A stretch of DNA of 64,000 bases from Branchiostoma floridae (taxonomy: Eukaryota > Chordata > Leptocardii > Amphioxiformes > Branchiostomatidae), in contig NC_049980.1 of assembly GCF_000003815.2 (NCBI RefSeq), forward strand, positions 7,500,629 through 7,564,628, read 5' to 3'. Both the position numbers and the translations under genes were made by a program. Shown here piece after piece: positions 20,889 to 31,803 of this stretch. The notes under the pieces are model-generated. The model had not been told where the DNA came from. It was given only the letters and a program-made list of their open reading frames with translations, and ran no database searches. Within the stretch, counting starts at the first letter, position 1; each line of letters opens with the position of its first letter.

Positions 20889-22136
20889 TCATACAAGATT
20901 ACAATATTTTGACTTATGCCCATATTGACCACAAGTGAAACACTGAATTCTGTGTCTACATATATTGACATTGTGACCATTAATACCACACACTTGGCAT
21001 TTCTGCATGCTTTGTTTAATCTCTCTGTAGTGTTTATTTCCCTGTGTCTTACAGTCAGGATCACATAAATCTAGACCTGTTTTGTCCATGATAGACCGGG
21101 CCCAAGTTTCGGTGCCTTTCTTACTCACATGTAGACCGTCTTTGCTAAACATGCTGGTATCTATCAAACCNNNNNNNNNNNNNNNNNNNNNNNNNNNNNN
21201 NNNNNNNNNNNNNNNNNNNNNNNNNNNNNNNNNNNNNNNNNNNNNNNNNNNNNNNNNNNNNNNNNNNNNNNNNNNNNNNNNNNNNNNNNNNNNNNNNNNN
21301 NNNNNNNNNNNNNNNNNNNNNNNNNNNNNNNNNNNNNNNNNNNNNNNNNNNNNNNNNNNNNNNNNNNNNNNNNNNNNNNNNNNNNNNNNNNNNNNNNNNN
21401 NNNNNNNNNNNNNNNNNNNNNNNNNNNNNNNNNNNTCAGTTCCCACAGATAACCAACCCGATAACTTTGATTCCACAGTTTCGATTTTAGCACCTGGGAA
21501 TGCTGAGACTACTAGCTGACTACCTGTTCCGTACCTTTCCCTCAGCGCTGTATCTGTGTTCAAGTAGCTACGTATTCGACTTACATTGGAGTCACCAATC
21601 AGCAGGGACCTTCCCTCAGTTCTTTGCGGAGTTTCCTGCACTACTGTAGTCCTTACTGTTATACTCTCACCAGGTGGACTATCTTCCTCATGTCTGCCTC
21701 CGTTGCTGAGTTGTCCACTATCAGTACTAGCTTCCCTTAATGATGCATTCTCCTCCTGCAATCTTCTCATCTCGGATGATTCAGTACTTCTTGTATGCTT
21801 GGGTGCATTGCTGTACAGACTCTCCTGTATTGAGGCTAGGGTGGTCATGTTTTTCTTTAACTCCCCTGTTACTGATTCATCTCTGGTTTGTTTTGTGGCA
21901 TCTGTAACCTGTGAACTAGGAGATGGGCAGAGCTCAATACCTTTATCTGCACTTCTATCGTGCCCTGCTCCAGAAATTACAGATAACGTTGAGCCTTGTT
22001 CTATGTTGTCAACCTCACTTTCAGGGGTCAAGGGGAGCTTCTGCATCTCCTCCTGTTCTGCTGGAGCATTAGAACTAAAACAAGATAAACATACGCATCG
22101 GTTGCTTTCTTCTGTTGAAATTGTCTTGTTGCACAT
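20889..22136 (-). CDS. LINE ORF1: SGNH/GDSL esterase-like domain plus two zinc knuckles
   Basis: About 415 residues from the first ATG, with ~88 inside the gap 21171-21435. The frame stays open upstream and adds CAYCQ before MCNK, giving a Cys cluster (CAYCQMC ... CVCLSC) that may be a small zinc finger. A Ser/Glu-rich linker follows. Then comes RSLLIGDSNVSRI, which fits the GDS nucleophile block, and after the gap FSKDGLHVSKKGTETWA, which fits the DxxH catalytic block of SGNH hydrolases. The C-terminus has CQVCGINGHNVNIC and CFTCGQYGHKSKYC, both C-x2-C-x4-H-x4-C. Esterase-type ORF1 proteins are known from CR1- and L2-related LINEs. The middle catalytic blocks are hidden by the gap. Confidence 0.75.
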   Translation of the reverse strand: MCNKTISTEESNRCVCLSCFSSNAPAEQEEMQKLPLTPESEVDNIEQGSTLSVISGAGHDRSADKGIELCPSPSSQVTDATKQTRDESVTGELKKNMTTLASIQESLYSNAPKHTRSTESSEMRRLQEENASLREASTDSGQLSNGGRHEEDSPPGESITVRTTVVQETPQRTEGRSLLIGDSNVSRIRSYLNTDTALRERYGTGSQLVVSAFPGAKIETVESKLSGWLSVGTXXXXXXXXXXXXXXXXXXXXXXXXXXXXXXXXXXXXXXXXXXXXXXXXXXXXXXXXXXXXXXXXXXXXXXXXXXXXXXXXXXXXXXXXXGLIDTSMFSKDGLHVSKKGTETWARSIMDKTGLDLCDPDCKTQGNKHYREIKQSMQKCQVCGINGHNVNICRHRIQCFTCGQYGHKSKYCNLV

Positions 22137-22290
22137 CTGACAGTAAGCACATGTAGGCTGGGTGTTTGTACTGTCCCTAAGATTCCGCAGTAATAATTGT
22201 ACTAGAGAGGTAGCCTTGACTGGAGTTGCAGAAGTGAAACTTGCTGGATAGTTGTAAGAGTGGCGCCAATATGGAAGCCATGTGTGAAGT

Positions 22291-23285
22291 TGTTAACACA
22301 TGGTTAGTCACTTAGTGATACCAGTTTACCACACTAGTGTTACTTTTACTACACTAGTACACTTCTTAGATACAGGAATGAATGCCTTGTTGCTTATAAT
22401 GACATATTTTGCCACTTCAATTCTTGTTACAACGTTTATGGTGTCTATTTTGGAAAATTTGCCTTTTTTTGCCCATCTTTTTTTTTTCGCCCTTTCTCAC
22501 TATTTTTGCAGTCTCTGTAGAGGATGCCATCCATAAAATCTACTTGCTGTGGCCTAAGATCAAGGAAAACCTTCGAGGGGAAGAGATCCAATGTCTGCAT
22601 TAAGTAAAGAGTATGACCCGTACTTTCTACATCGCCATTCCACTTGGCGCTGACCTCCCTGCGATGGTGCAGCGAAATGATCGCGCTGCGACCGATTTTG
22701 CATTCTTAATATTCCAATTATGAACTCATAGGCTACACAAACTCAATTAAGGTGGCAGCTAGGTCGCGCAGGACGATCGCCGTCTATTGCTAGCAGAGCG
22801 AGTTTCCCCGTTCCGGTATTAGACACCGCTTCTTCTGTCATGTATTAGGTACTGTAGCGTCTAAATATTAACAGAATCGGCTAGGACTTCTGACTTGTTT
22901 AATTGAGACGATTTATCGATACGGAATGCAGGCTGATCAAAGGTTCCTGATGTATTTGGTCACTTCAAAACGTAATGGTTTCACGGGATCAAAACGTAAT
23001 GGTGCCATGGGATAAGAGATACCAGGTCTTCATATCAGTAAATTTCCGTGGAACGAAAGGCGTGGCATTAATGGTAAATGCCCAAATTTACTACAAAACT
23101 ACTCGACGTGGCATCGCTAGGTGCGTCAAGCAAAGTCATGGCCAGTAAATAGTCCATGTTTAAAAAGTAATTCTTCATCAGATGTTAAGTTCACGGGCAG
23201 TGACAGCAGATCCATGGTTGGTCGTTAGTGAGCATCAGTGAGAAAAAGTTTGGTAACAAGTTTCTCGTGTGTCGAAATTTTGGTC
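22291..23285. other. Intergenic or intronic sequence, no gene seen
   Basis: Mostly AT-rich with short T runs. Around 22620-22810 GCGACC/GATCGC-type words recur and may be a decayed repeat. No exon recognised. Confidence 0.35.
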
Positions 23286-23385
23286 NNNNNNNNNNNNNNN
23301 NNNNNNNNNNNNNNNNNNNNNNNNNNNNNNNNNNNNNNNNNNNNNNNNNNNNNNNNNNNNNNNNNNNNNNNNNNNNNNNNNNNNN

Positions 23386-25895
23386 TTTCTCTCCAGGACA
23401 AAAGGACAACATGCTACCACTCTATGACTACAGAAACAGAACAACGAAAAGATGATCAACACTCGCTGTGTGCTGCATCGTACCTGGCTATTGGTCCAGC
23501 TGACATTTGGGGAAACCTTCAGGCTCAAACTGCACTTGCTGTACCTGTACTATGGTGACAGTGCTGTTTGAAGTGAAGGCCTGAAAGACATCAGGTACAG
23601 TGTTCAGTTCAGTTCGTCCTCATATGACTGACCATGCGTTTCTATCAAGCATTGTAGTACAGTGCAGTTCAGTGTTAGTCAAGCATAATATGTTTCATGA
23701 ATAAGATTCAAAGCAATTCGATTGAAATTGAGTGACATTTGCATATGATCCTTACAAGTAAACCATTTTTTCTAGTTAGATGTAACGTTACAGTACTTGT
23801 ATTGAAACGTTTCTACCAGACATTCTAGTGACACTGAAAAAGAGTGATGGATGTTACTGAGTCGACATGTCCGGATGTAAATCTCCATTTTCATCCAGTA
23901 CATTGTAGTTGAATCTTGTTGACCATAGAAAACTGTCTGTACTTTTTGCCATGTCGATAAAGCTTCAGTCTCTTCACTAATATTTCTCTCCAGGATAAAA
24001 AGACAACATGGCTACTCTTGGACTACAGAAACAGCCCCTGACCATGACAAAAAGATCAACATTCACCGTGTGGTGCATCGACTTGCCCTGGCAGGTCAAG
24101 CTGGAGGTCCTGTGAAATACAGGTAATCAACTCAACTGCATTTTCCTACAACTGTAACGGTAACATTTAGTTGACCTTTATTTCTTGTTTACCTATATCG
24201 GGGATACTAGTATTGAGGGGATAATATAGCATGGTCTGGAAGTAAATCTCTGTTTTTATCCAGTCGTATTTGAATATTGTTGACCATAGAATGTCTGCAC
24301 TTAATGCCAGGTGGATAAAGCTTCTCTTCTCTAATATTTCTCTCCAGGATGAAAGACAATGTGGCCACTCTTGGACAACAGAAACAGTCTCTGACCATGA
24401 CAAAAAGATCAACATTCACCGTGTGGTGCATCGACTTGCCCAGTGTAGCAGGTCAAGCTGGAGGTCCTGGGAAATACAGGTAAGCAACTCAACTGCAATT
24501 TCCTACAACTGTAGCTGTAACATTAGTTGACCTTTATTTGTTGTTTACCTATATCTGGGATACTAATATTGAGGGGATAATATAGCATGGTCTGGAAGTA
24601 AATCTCTGTTTTTATCCAGTTGTCTTTGAATATTGTTGACCATAGATTATCTACATTTAATGCCATGGGGATAAAGCTTCTCTTCTAATATGCCTCTCCA
24701 GGACAAAAAGACAACGTAGCCACTCTTGGACAACAGACACAGTCTCTGACCATGACAAAAAGATCAACATTCGCCGTGTGGTGCATCGACTTGCCCTGGC
24801 AGGTCAAGCTGGAGGTCCTGTGAAATACAGGTGATTAACTTAACTGTAATTTCCTACAACTGTAGCTTTAACATTAGTTGACCTTTATTTGTTGTTTACC
24901 TATATCTGGGATACTAATATTGAGGGGATAATATAGCATGGTCTGGAAGTAAATCTCTGTTTTTATCCAGTTGTCTTTGAATATTGTTGACCATAGATTA
25001 TCTACATTTAATGCCATGGGGATAAAGCTTCTCTTCTAATATGCCTCTCCAGGACAAAAAGACAACGTGGCCACTCTTGGACAACAGACACAGTCTCTGA
25101 CCATGACAAAAAGATCAACATTCGCCGTGTGGTGCATCGACTTGCCCTGGCAGGTCAAGCTGGAGGTCCTGTGAAATACAGGTGATTAACTTAACTGTAA
25201 TTTCCTACAACTGTAGCTTTAACATTAGTTGACCTTTATTTGTTGTTTACCTATATCTGGGATACTAATATTGAGGGGATAATATAGCATGGTATGGAAG
25301 TAAATCTCTGTTTTTATCCAGTTGTCTTTGAATATTGTTGACCATAGATTATCTACATTTAATGCCATGGGGATAAAGCTTCTCTTCTAATATGCCTCTC
25401 CAGGACAAAAAGACAACGTGGCCACTCTTGGACAACAGACACAGTCTCTGACCATGACAAAAAGATCAACATTCGCCGTGTGGTGCATCGACTTGCCCTG
25501 GCAGGTCAAGCTGGAGGTCCTGTGAAATACAGGTGATTAACTTAACTGTAATTTCCTACAACTGTAGCTTTAACATTAGTTGACCTTTATTTGTTGTTTA
25601 CCTATATCTGGGATACTAATATTGAGGGGATAATATAGCATGGTCTGGAAGTAAATCTCTGTTTTTATCCAGTCGTATTTGAATATTGTTGACCATAGAA
25701 TGTCTGCACTTAATGCCATGGGGATAAAGCTTCTCTTCTCTGATATTTTTCTCCAAGATGAAAGACAACATGGCCACTCTTGGACAACAGAAACAGTCTC
25801 TGACCATGACAAAAAGATCAACATTCACCGTGTGGTGCATCGACTTGCCCAGTGTGGCAGGTCAAGCTGGAGGTCAGGTGAAATACAGGTAATCA
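23386..25895 (+). repeat. Tandem array of a ~352 bp unit with an exon-like core (seven copies)
   Basis: Corresponding points fall at 24063, 24416, 24771, 25122, 25473 and 25825, spacings of 353, 355, 351, 351 and 352 bp. A diverged seventh copy stands first, at 23386-23560. Each unit has an AT-rich part with TATTGTTGACCATAG, then CTCTCCAG, a 129 or 132 bp core, and ATACAG followed by GTGATT, GTAATC or GTAAGC. Copies 4-6 are almost identical throughout, intron-like parts included, so they duplicated recently. Confidence 0.9.
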
Positions 25896-26310
25896 ACTCA
25901 ATCAACTCGTAATTGTTATATTTTGAATTACGTTTATGACCACCAAGGCAACACCAAATTGATTTGTTGGTTATATTGATTCTAGCAAGTGGACATCATG
26001 AAAACAGAGGGCTGGGAAGAAAACCCAGGCCTGTCATTTCCTGAAACTGTATGCACAGCACGGAATGTCCCCTGTTTTCATATTGATTTTTCAATGTAGC
26101 ATTCCAATGCATTTTTTCAAATCCGAGAGCCTGGAGGAATAACCATTTGCCTATTAGTAAGCTTTCAGTAAATGAAGTAAGTTTAATTAAATTTCTAATT
26201 TTGTCAGCATCTCTTGCTTCTCTTCCTTACTGTATCTTATTATGTCTTTACAGGATCTGGGAGCACTCGATGAAATCCAACTGAAGCTGAAGCAGCCAAT
26301 ACCACGATAG
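23994..26310 (+). CDS. Candidate gene built from the tandem exon-like segments, with a terminal exon at 26254-26310
   Basis: Cores bounded by AG/GT sites lie at 23994-24122, 24348-24479, 24702-24830, 25053-25181, 25404-25532 and 25757-25888. They are symmetric in length, of two kinds. The 132 nt kind (copies at 24348 and 25757) is open in phase 0 (DERQ.GHSWTTETVSDHD) and the last one joins in frame to 26254-26310, giving DLGALDEIQLKLKQPIPR and a stop. The 129 nt kind is open only in a different phase (TKRQRGHSWTTDTVSDHD), so the two kinds cannot be spliced together in one frame. No protein family recognised. It may be a decayed or restructured gene, or a non-coding transcript. Confidence 0.35.
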
Positions 26311-26349
26311 GGTGATGCTGCATGGAATATGCTTCGTGGATCAACCAGA

Positions 26350-26592
26350 CAAGAAAAGAAAGGAAAATGATCTCAATCCAGATTTAGCTCACTGAAGAGC
26401 TAGTCTACCACTTGTCGTAACAGAGAGAACAGATGATAATGTACAGTATTTACAGGTTCATTGTACCAAGGAAATTCCCCTAGCTCTTTTCGAAAATCAC
26501 AATGAACAGTGGACCACGGCTTAACGTCCTGTCCTTAAAGGACTGCAACCCTTTCTGGTAACGTGCATGTCGGGTGAGCGACACAGCTGGAA
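26350..26592 (-). mobile_element. tRNA-derived SINE family 1, antisense, 5' head incomplete
   Basis: Reverse complement of the body and tail of the SINE at 15530-15838 (shared GGACAGGACGTTAAGCCGTG and GAACAGTGGACC forms). The pol III boxes are missing. Confidence 0.75.
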
Positions 26593-27112
26593 GAAAAGGA
26601 GACGACCTAACCTCAGACACTTAAGAATGTACCAGAGGAAGAGGTTGGACTAAAGGACCGTAACCTGCTAGACGCCTTGCTAGATGCCTAGAGCGACATC
26701 ATTTAGGTGCCACCTCATATTACAAGGACAAACTGAACTGTGCTCCACTTGAACTACGTAGCCCTACTTGCCACATCAAAAGAAGGGGTCTTTGAAAGAT
26801 TATAGATCTCCCTCAAGCTGACTTGGACTGCAGGTACCAGATTCAGCCCCCCGTGAACATCATGGTCACAGCCCTCGCCTTTCTGCACCAGATCATGATG
26901 CACCTGCTCCACTTAACAAACCCTATGTACATCAACAAAACCTACTTGTCAACATCTCTGACAACACTGCAATGCTCTCAACAGGCATTTGAAATCATTG
27001 ACAACATTCGTCCGTGGCACCTTTCTTCTGACCACAGCAGATTGTGGCTGAGTGTAACTCATTGCCATGGCACATAGTGACTGTTCAGGGACACAAGTTG
27101 AAGACCAATTTG
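26593..27112. other. Stretch between two SINE copies
   Basis: Contains an 84-codon open frame (26823-27077) with no domain, splice context or repeat structure. It may be the 3'UTR of the array transcript, if there is one. Confidence 0.3.
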
Positions 27113-27325
27113 AAAGTAAAAGGGAAAAAGTAAAAGTGATATCGATCCAGTTAAGCTCACTAAAGAACTATATATCCATTGGGTAATGACAGAAAAGACA
27201 GTCTATGAACATATGTCCATAACTTCCAATGTCATTGTTCCGGAGACATTCACAATGATCAGTGGACCAGAGTCCTAAGGACTACAACCCTTTCCATCTA
27301 TGCATGTCGAATGAGCGACACAGAA
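27113..27325 (-). mobile_element. tRNA-derived SINE family 1, diverged antisense copy
   Basis: Shares GATCCAGTTAAGCTCAC, CAGTGGACC, GACTACAACCCTTTCC and GAGCGACACAG with the copy at 26350-26592, with many differences. Head missing. Confidence 0.6.
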
Positions 27326-27409
27326 AAAAAAGATGGTCTGTCTGCTGCTAAACTTCATTGCTCAAATAAATATGCCTGCCTGCTGCCGAAGGCCATCGCC
27401 CCCCCCCCC

Positions 27410-28432
27410 CCCCAAAAATGGGTGCTGCTGCCGGAGGTCATTGCCAAAGGAAAGATGCCTGCCCGCTGTCGAAGGTCATTGCATGCCTGCTGTTTGAAGT
27501 CATCGCAAAAAATGCCAGAGTTCATTGCCAAAGAAAATGCCTGCCTGCTGCCGAAGGCCATCGCCAAAAAAAAAAGATGGCTGCTGCTTCTGGAGGTCAT
27601 TGCCAAAGAAAAGACGCCTGCCCGCTGTCGAAGGTCATTGCCAAAGAAAGATGCCTGCCTGCTGCCGAAGGCCATCGCCAAAAAAAAAAAGATGGCTGCT
27701 GCTGTCAGAGGTCATCGCCAAAGAAAAGATGCCTGCTGCTGCCGGAGGTCATTGCATGCCTGCTGTTTGAAGTCATTGCAAAAAATGCCAGAGGTCATCG
27801 CCAAAGAAAAGATGCCTGCTGCTGCCGGAGGTCATTGCATGCCTGCTGTTTGAAGTCATTGCAAAAAATGCCAGAGGTCATTGCCAAAGAAAGATGCCTG
27901 CCTGCTGCCGAAGGCCATCGCCCAAAAAAAAGATGGCTGCTGCTGTCGGAGGTCATTGCCAAAGAAAGGATGCCTGCCTGCTGTCGAAGGTCATTGCCAA
28001 AGAAAGATGCCTGCCTGCTGCCGAAGGCCATCGCCAAAAAAAAAAAGATGGCTGCTGCTGCCGAAGGTCATTGCCAAAGTAAAGATGCCTGCCTGCTGTT
28101 TGAGGTCATCGCAAAAAATGCCGGAGGTCATTGCCAAAGAAAGATGCCTGCCCGCTGCCGAAGGCCATTGCCAAAAAAAAAAGATGGCTGCTGCTGCTGG
28201 AGGTCATTGCCAAAGAAAAGATACCTGCCCGCTGTCGGAGGTCATTGCCAAAGAAAAGATGCCTGCCTGCTGTTTGAGGTCATCGCAAAAAATGCCGGAG
28301 GTCATTGCCAAAGAAAGATGCCTGCCTGCTGCCGAAGGCCATCGCCAAAAAAAAAAAGATGGCTGCTGCTGCCGGAGGTCATCGCAAAAAAAGAGATGAC
28401 TGCTGCTGCTGGAGGTCATAGTGAGGAGAAAA
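27410..28432. repeat. Minisatellite of ~37 bp units containing A-runs and CTG-rich words
   Basis: Imperfect units alternate GGTCATTGCCAAAGAAAGATG + CCTGCCTGCTGCCG with GGCCATCGCC + A-run + GATGGCTGCTGCTG. About 27 units. A 339-codon frame stays open across the array because unit lengths vary and stop words are rare; its product would be a low-complexity mixture, so I do not call a gene. Confidence 0.85.
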
Positions 28433-28439
28433 AGTGAAA

Positions 28440-29470
28440 CCCAGCACCAAGGGAGTCGTCTAGCAAAATGTTAAACAAGAGCAACAACAGCATGACAAGC
28501 TGGAAAGACATGCAATGTAAAAAAAAAAATGATAATGAAAAAAAAACATGTCCCTTTAAAGCAGCGCATCGAGAATACTTAATCATTAATGTACATCAAC
28601 TTGAGACCAAGACATAGGAGTCCTGATTCACACTGAGGATAAAGAAAGTCATACATAATTATAGCAGTATGAGATATTCAACTTCAAATTAGGTTTAACA
28701 TGAAAGGCATCTGAGCTCCATACAAAAATTATAAACATTTATTTTTTTTAGTCTTTGGTACACTTTAGTAGCTGTTAGCTGGTAATGGCCTGAAAAAATC
28801 CACAAAAAGGATTACAAAATGTAGATGGAAAAAAGTAAGAAATTCACATGTCGACAGGTCATTGGCAGCTGAAAGCTACCTAGTAATTAACAAAGGACAA
28901 TTTTTTTCAATCATTATGATTTTATAATACTTAATGAATCATCACAGTGGCCAATCCCATTATTGATAGATATTATTAATAGATGCTAAATGTGCCATAT
29001 CATCATCATGATCATGGTATTTCAGAGAAAAAGTCCAACAGGGTAACAAATTCTCTACCTCGAGCTTCTCCTTTGTACAGACAAAAGGATTTGAAAGATG
29101 CTTTTAAACAGCATGAAATTACACAGGGTGGATACGAGGTCAATGTTGTACTTTTTACATGAAGGTTGAGGGGACAAAAGGGTATCATTATGGGCTATGG
29201 ACAATGCTTTGTTCTGGAAAAGGATTACAGATATGAGCTGACATGTTTTTTTTTCAATGGCTTTCTTGATTATGAGACTCTGTTAGATTCAAAGTCTGAG
29301 AGCTGTAATTTAAGTACACACAGTGTCACACAACATGCTGCCTTATGGTGAGCAGCAGTTCACTCAGAGGTATGGAGAGAAATTGGTATTTAAATTATCA
29401 TGGGAAAGTATTGAAGTTCTTTCTTATGCATATAGTTGATATATACATCATCTGAGTAATTGAACTCCTA
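28440..29470. other. AT-rich stretch, nothing recognised
   Basis: Non-coding by inspection, with short A and T runs and no inverted repeat or exon that I could support. Confidence 0.35.
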
Positions 29471-29474
29471 GAAT

Positions 29475-29665
29475 CGTCCCTGTGGCCAGGCGGTAATGCA
29501 ACCTCACTGCTTAGCCATCTAGATCCAATAATTCCATAGATCCGTGGGCCTGAGTTTGATCCCTGGGTCGGCTCAGCTCGGACATGCTGTAAAAGATTGC
29601 ATTCGTCTTTCAGAAGGGATGTAAAAATGGGGGTCCGGATGTAAAAATGGGGGTCCTGTGTTGGT
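29475..29665 (+). mobile_element. tRNA-like SINE (family 2)
   Basis: The head has GTGGCCAGGCGGT (A-box-like) and GAGTTTGATCCCTGGG (B-box-like), with a body containing GGATGTAAAAATGGGGGTCC duplicated side by side. The tail is not clear. Confidence 0.55.
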
Positions 29666-29997
29666 GGTGCCTCAAGCATGTTAAAACAGCCTCATTACTG
29701 ACAGATTGGGTAACCTACTGACCACAATAATACGCCAAGGTAAATTATATCTGACCAACAGAAACACCTTTTTTACCGTTTGACCATTGCTGTCCTTCCC
29801 TACAGCAAGATAGAGAACAGCCTGGAGACAGGTCTCTATCTTCATGTCTATACCTTGTCCCGAAACAAACTGGATATTTCAAGATACTACAACATGTTAC
29901 CTATAGGTCCAGTGTGATAATTCACAGACTCCCACACTGTTTCTAGTGGCACAGATCCAGCATTTATAATCCCAATTTTTGGCCATTTGCATGCTCA

Positions 29998-30540
29998 TGC
30001 CCGTAGCCAGGATTTCGGTTGGGGGGGTTCTTTTTAGTAAATGTGGGACCATCGAGCGCCGCAGGCGCGAGCCTCACGCCGAAGGCGTGAGGTAACTAGG
30101 GGGGTCCGGGGGCATGCTCCCCCGGAAAAAATGAAATTTTGACCCTCTGAAACGCCATTTCCTGCATTTTGACCGTCAAAAATCGCTTGCGAAGTTCAAT
30201 GGAATTTCTGTTAAAGGACAAGGCTTTGAGGCCAACTCCCTCGACATATTTTCACCATGTCGGACACCAAAGGCATGAGGCGTCGCAATGGAGGTCCGGG
30301 GAAATTTTGAAATCTGGACCCTCTGAAAAGCCATTTCCTGCACTTTCTGGGGCAAATTTTGCTGATAGACTTACTACGATTGGCTGAAATGTCTATCAAG
30401 GAAAAATGCAAATCAGTCATGCCTTTGAAAAAAAAAATCTTGGACATGAAAAAGTGGACCTTCGATCCTGAAAAAGTGGACCTTTTGAGCGAGTGGGAGG
30501 GTTCTTCCGAACCCCCCGAACCCCCCCTGGCTACGGGCAT
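29998..30540. mobile_element. Non-autonomous DNA element with ATGCCCGTAGCCAGG termini
   Basis: Left end ATGCCCGTAGCCAGG, right end CCTGGCTACGGGCAT: perfect 15 bp inverted termini followed by G-rich/C-rich strings. 543 bp. The interior holds two copies of the core module (CTCTGAAA(A/C)GCCATTTCCTGCA) shared with the elements at 31804, 33321 and 38000. Confidence 0.8.
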
Positions 30541-31803
30541 GATGCTGCCCAGTCATTAACTGTTGTTTAATATTTAGCAGTCTGAGAATGATCAGCACAC
30601 TCAGGAAGTGATTTTAGAGACAGAGAGAGAGAGAGAGAGAGTTGCTGCCTTCTTTGTAGAAAGATTATCTTTGATCTTCCAGAAGGATCTAAATCCAATT
30701 AATGTGACTGCCTCGTAAAATAGATATTTTTTCCTCACTGCAAGTCATGACTGCATGCTAAACTTTCTTGTGTCATCGATTTCATTATTTAGCTTTGTTG
30801 AGATTTAAGTTGGATCTTGTGGAAGACCTCTGTGCAACATGGGGGGTGGGGGTCTGCCTTAAAACACCTCAAATGACCGCAAGGGCTCTAATATGCAGTG
30901 CACATGGGGCAACGACCGTGCGTGGCGCTCTGGATACATTTTTTACGCATTAATTTTATACATGAAAAAACACAGCAATTAAGTCCTAACTACTTACCCG
31001 TTTTTTTGAGTTAGTCAGCTTGTTACGCTAAACAATTTACCGGTATGATAGATTCAGGAAGTAATATTATTGAAATGTTACGGTAACATTTCAATAATTT
31101 CGTATTTCGGTAAATTCCAAAATGCAAATAGTACGCAAATTTGGCTACCTCACTACAACTTACGGGGATGAAATATTGTTTTCCTTTACAAATTACGGGA
31201 AATTTATAGAACAAGGGGGTTATACATTTAATCCAGCAACGTAAGCTGCAGAGCCAAAAAGGTCAAGAATTAGAGTTTAAGACTTGTCGTCTAGTTGGTT
31301 GCGCTTGAATCCTACTGTTTGTTATCCTCCCTGATTAAAATAGGCTTGCCTGGACACATTTGAGTATTAGGCTCCCAAAGAGAACCCTGAGACAGTCACT
31401 GTCACCGTGGAGAACCAATTGCAATATTTTGTTAAAGTCGCCTCTGTGAAAATGAAAGCGTCTGAAATTGTTCCGATGCCATCTAGGAGCGTCTAAGCCC
31501 GTTCCAAACCATCTAGACCCATCACATGCCGACAAAAATGGCCATGGATACATTGTGAGCTTCCAAGCCATCAGTTTTTTTTTTTATGTTGGATGGATTC
31601 TGGAACATCTGATTTTGACAATTGATATGGTATTGATTTTTGAGTGGTAGATTCAGCTCTTGGGGCAGAAAGGGTGACGAAGCAGCTTTTCTTTTAACTT
31701 TAACTTTTAACTAGGAGGTTTCGTTTTAGATTTTGGAAGAGAGCAACTCGAGTTGGACAGATCTTGGGTGTGTGTGAACAGTGACTGTCGTGTGTGTGTG
31801 CGC
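30541..31803. other. Non-coding stretch, with a (GA)n run
   Basis: Contains an AGAGAGAGAGAG run at about 30622-30641 and a short inverted repeat around 31072-31105 (GAAATGTTACGGTAACATTTC). No gene seen. Confidence 0.4.

Larger units (their letters stand above)
19135..22290 (-). mobile_element. Second LINE (CR1/L2-like by ORF1), minus strand, RT lost in gap
   Basis: Reading right to left: ORF1 with Cys-rich start, esterase-like domain and two zinc knuckles (to 20889), a 60 bp spacer, then ORF2 with full endonuclease and the start of the reverse transcriptase, cut at the gap 19035-19134. It lies in the first intron of the LDLa gene, antisense to it. The 5' end is not precisely visible; the ORF1 frame stays open back to about 22290. 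The lineage call rests on the esterase-type ORF1 and is uncertain. Confidence 0.78.

Noticed and set aside
23238-23558. 106-codon frame across the gap at 23286-23385
   Set aside because: One third of it is N; the rest is the diverged first unit of the tandem array and lacks a donor site.
27418-28437. 339-codon frame over the A-run/CTG minisatellite
   Set aside because: Product is low-complexity and three overlapping frames are open; explained by the repeat.
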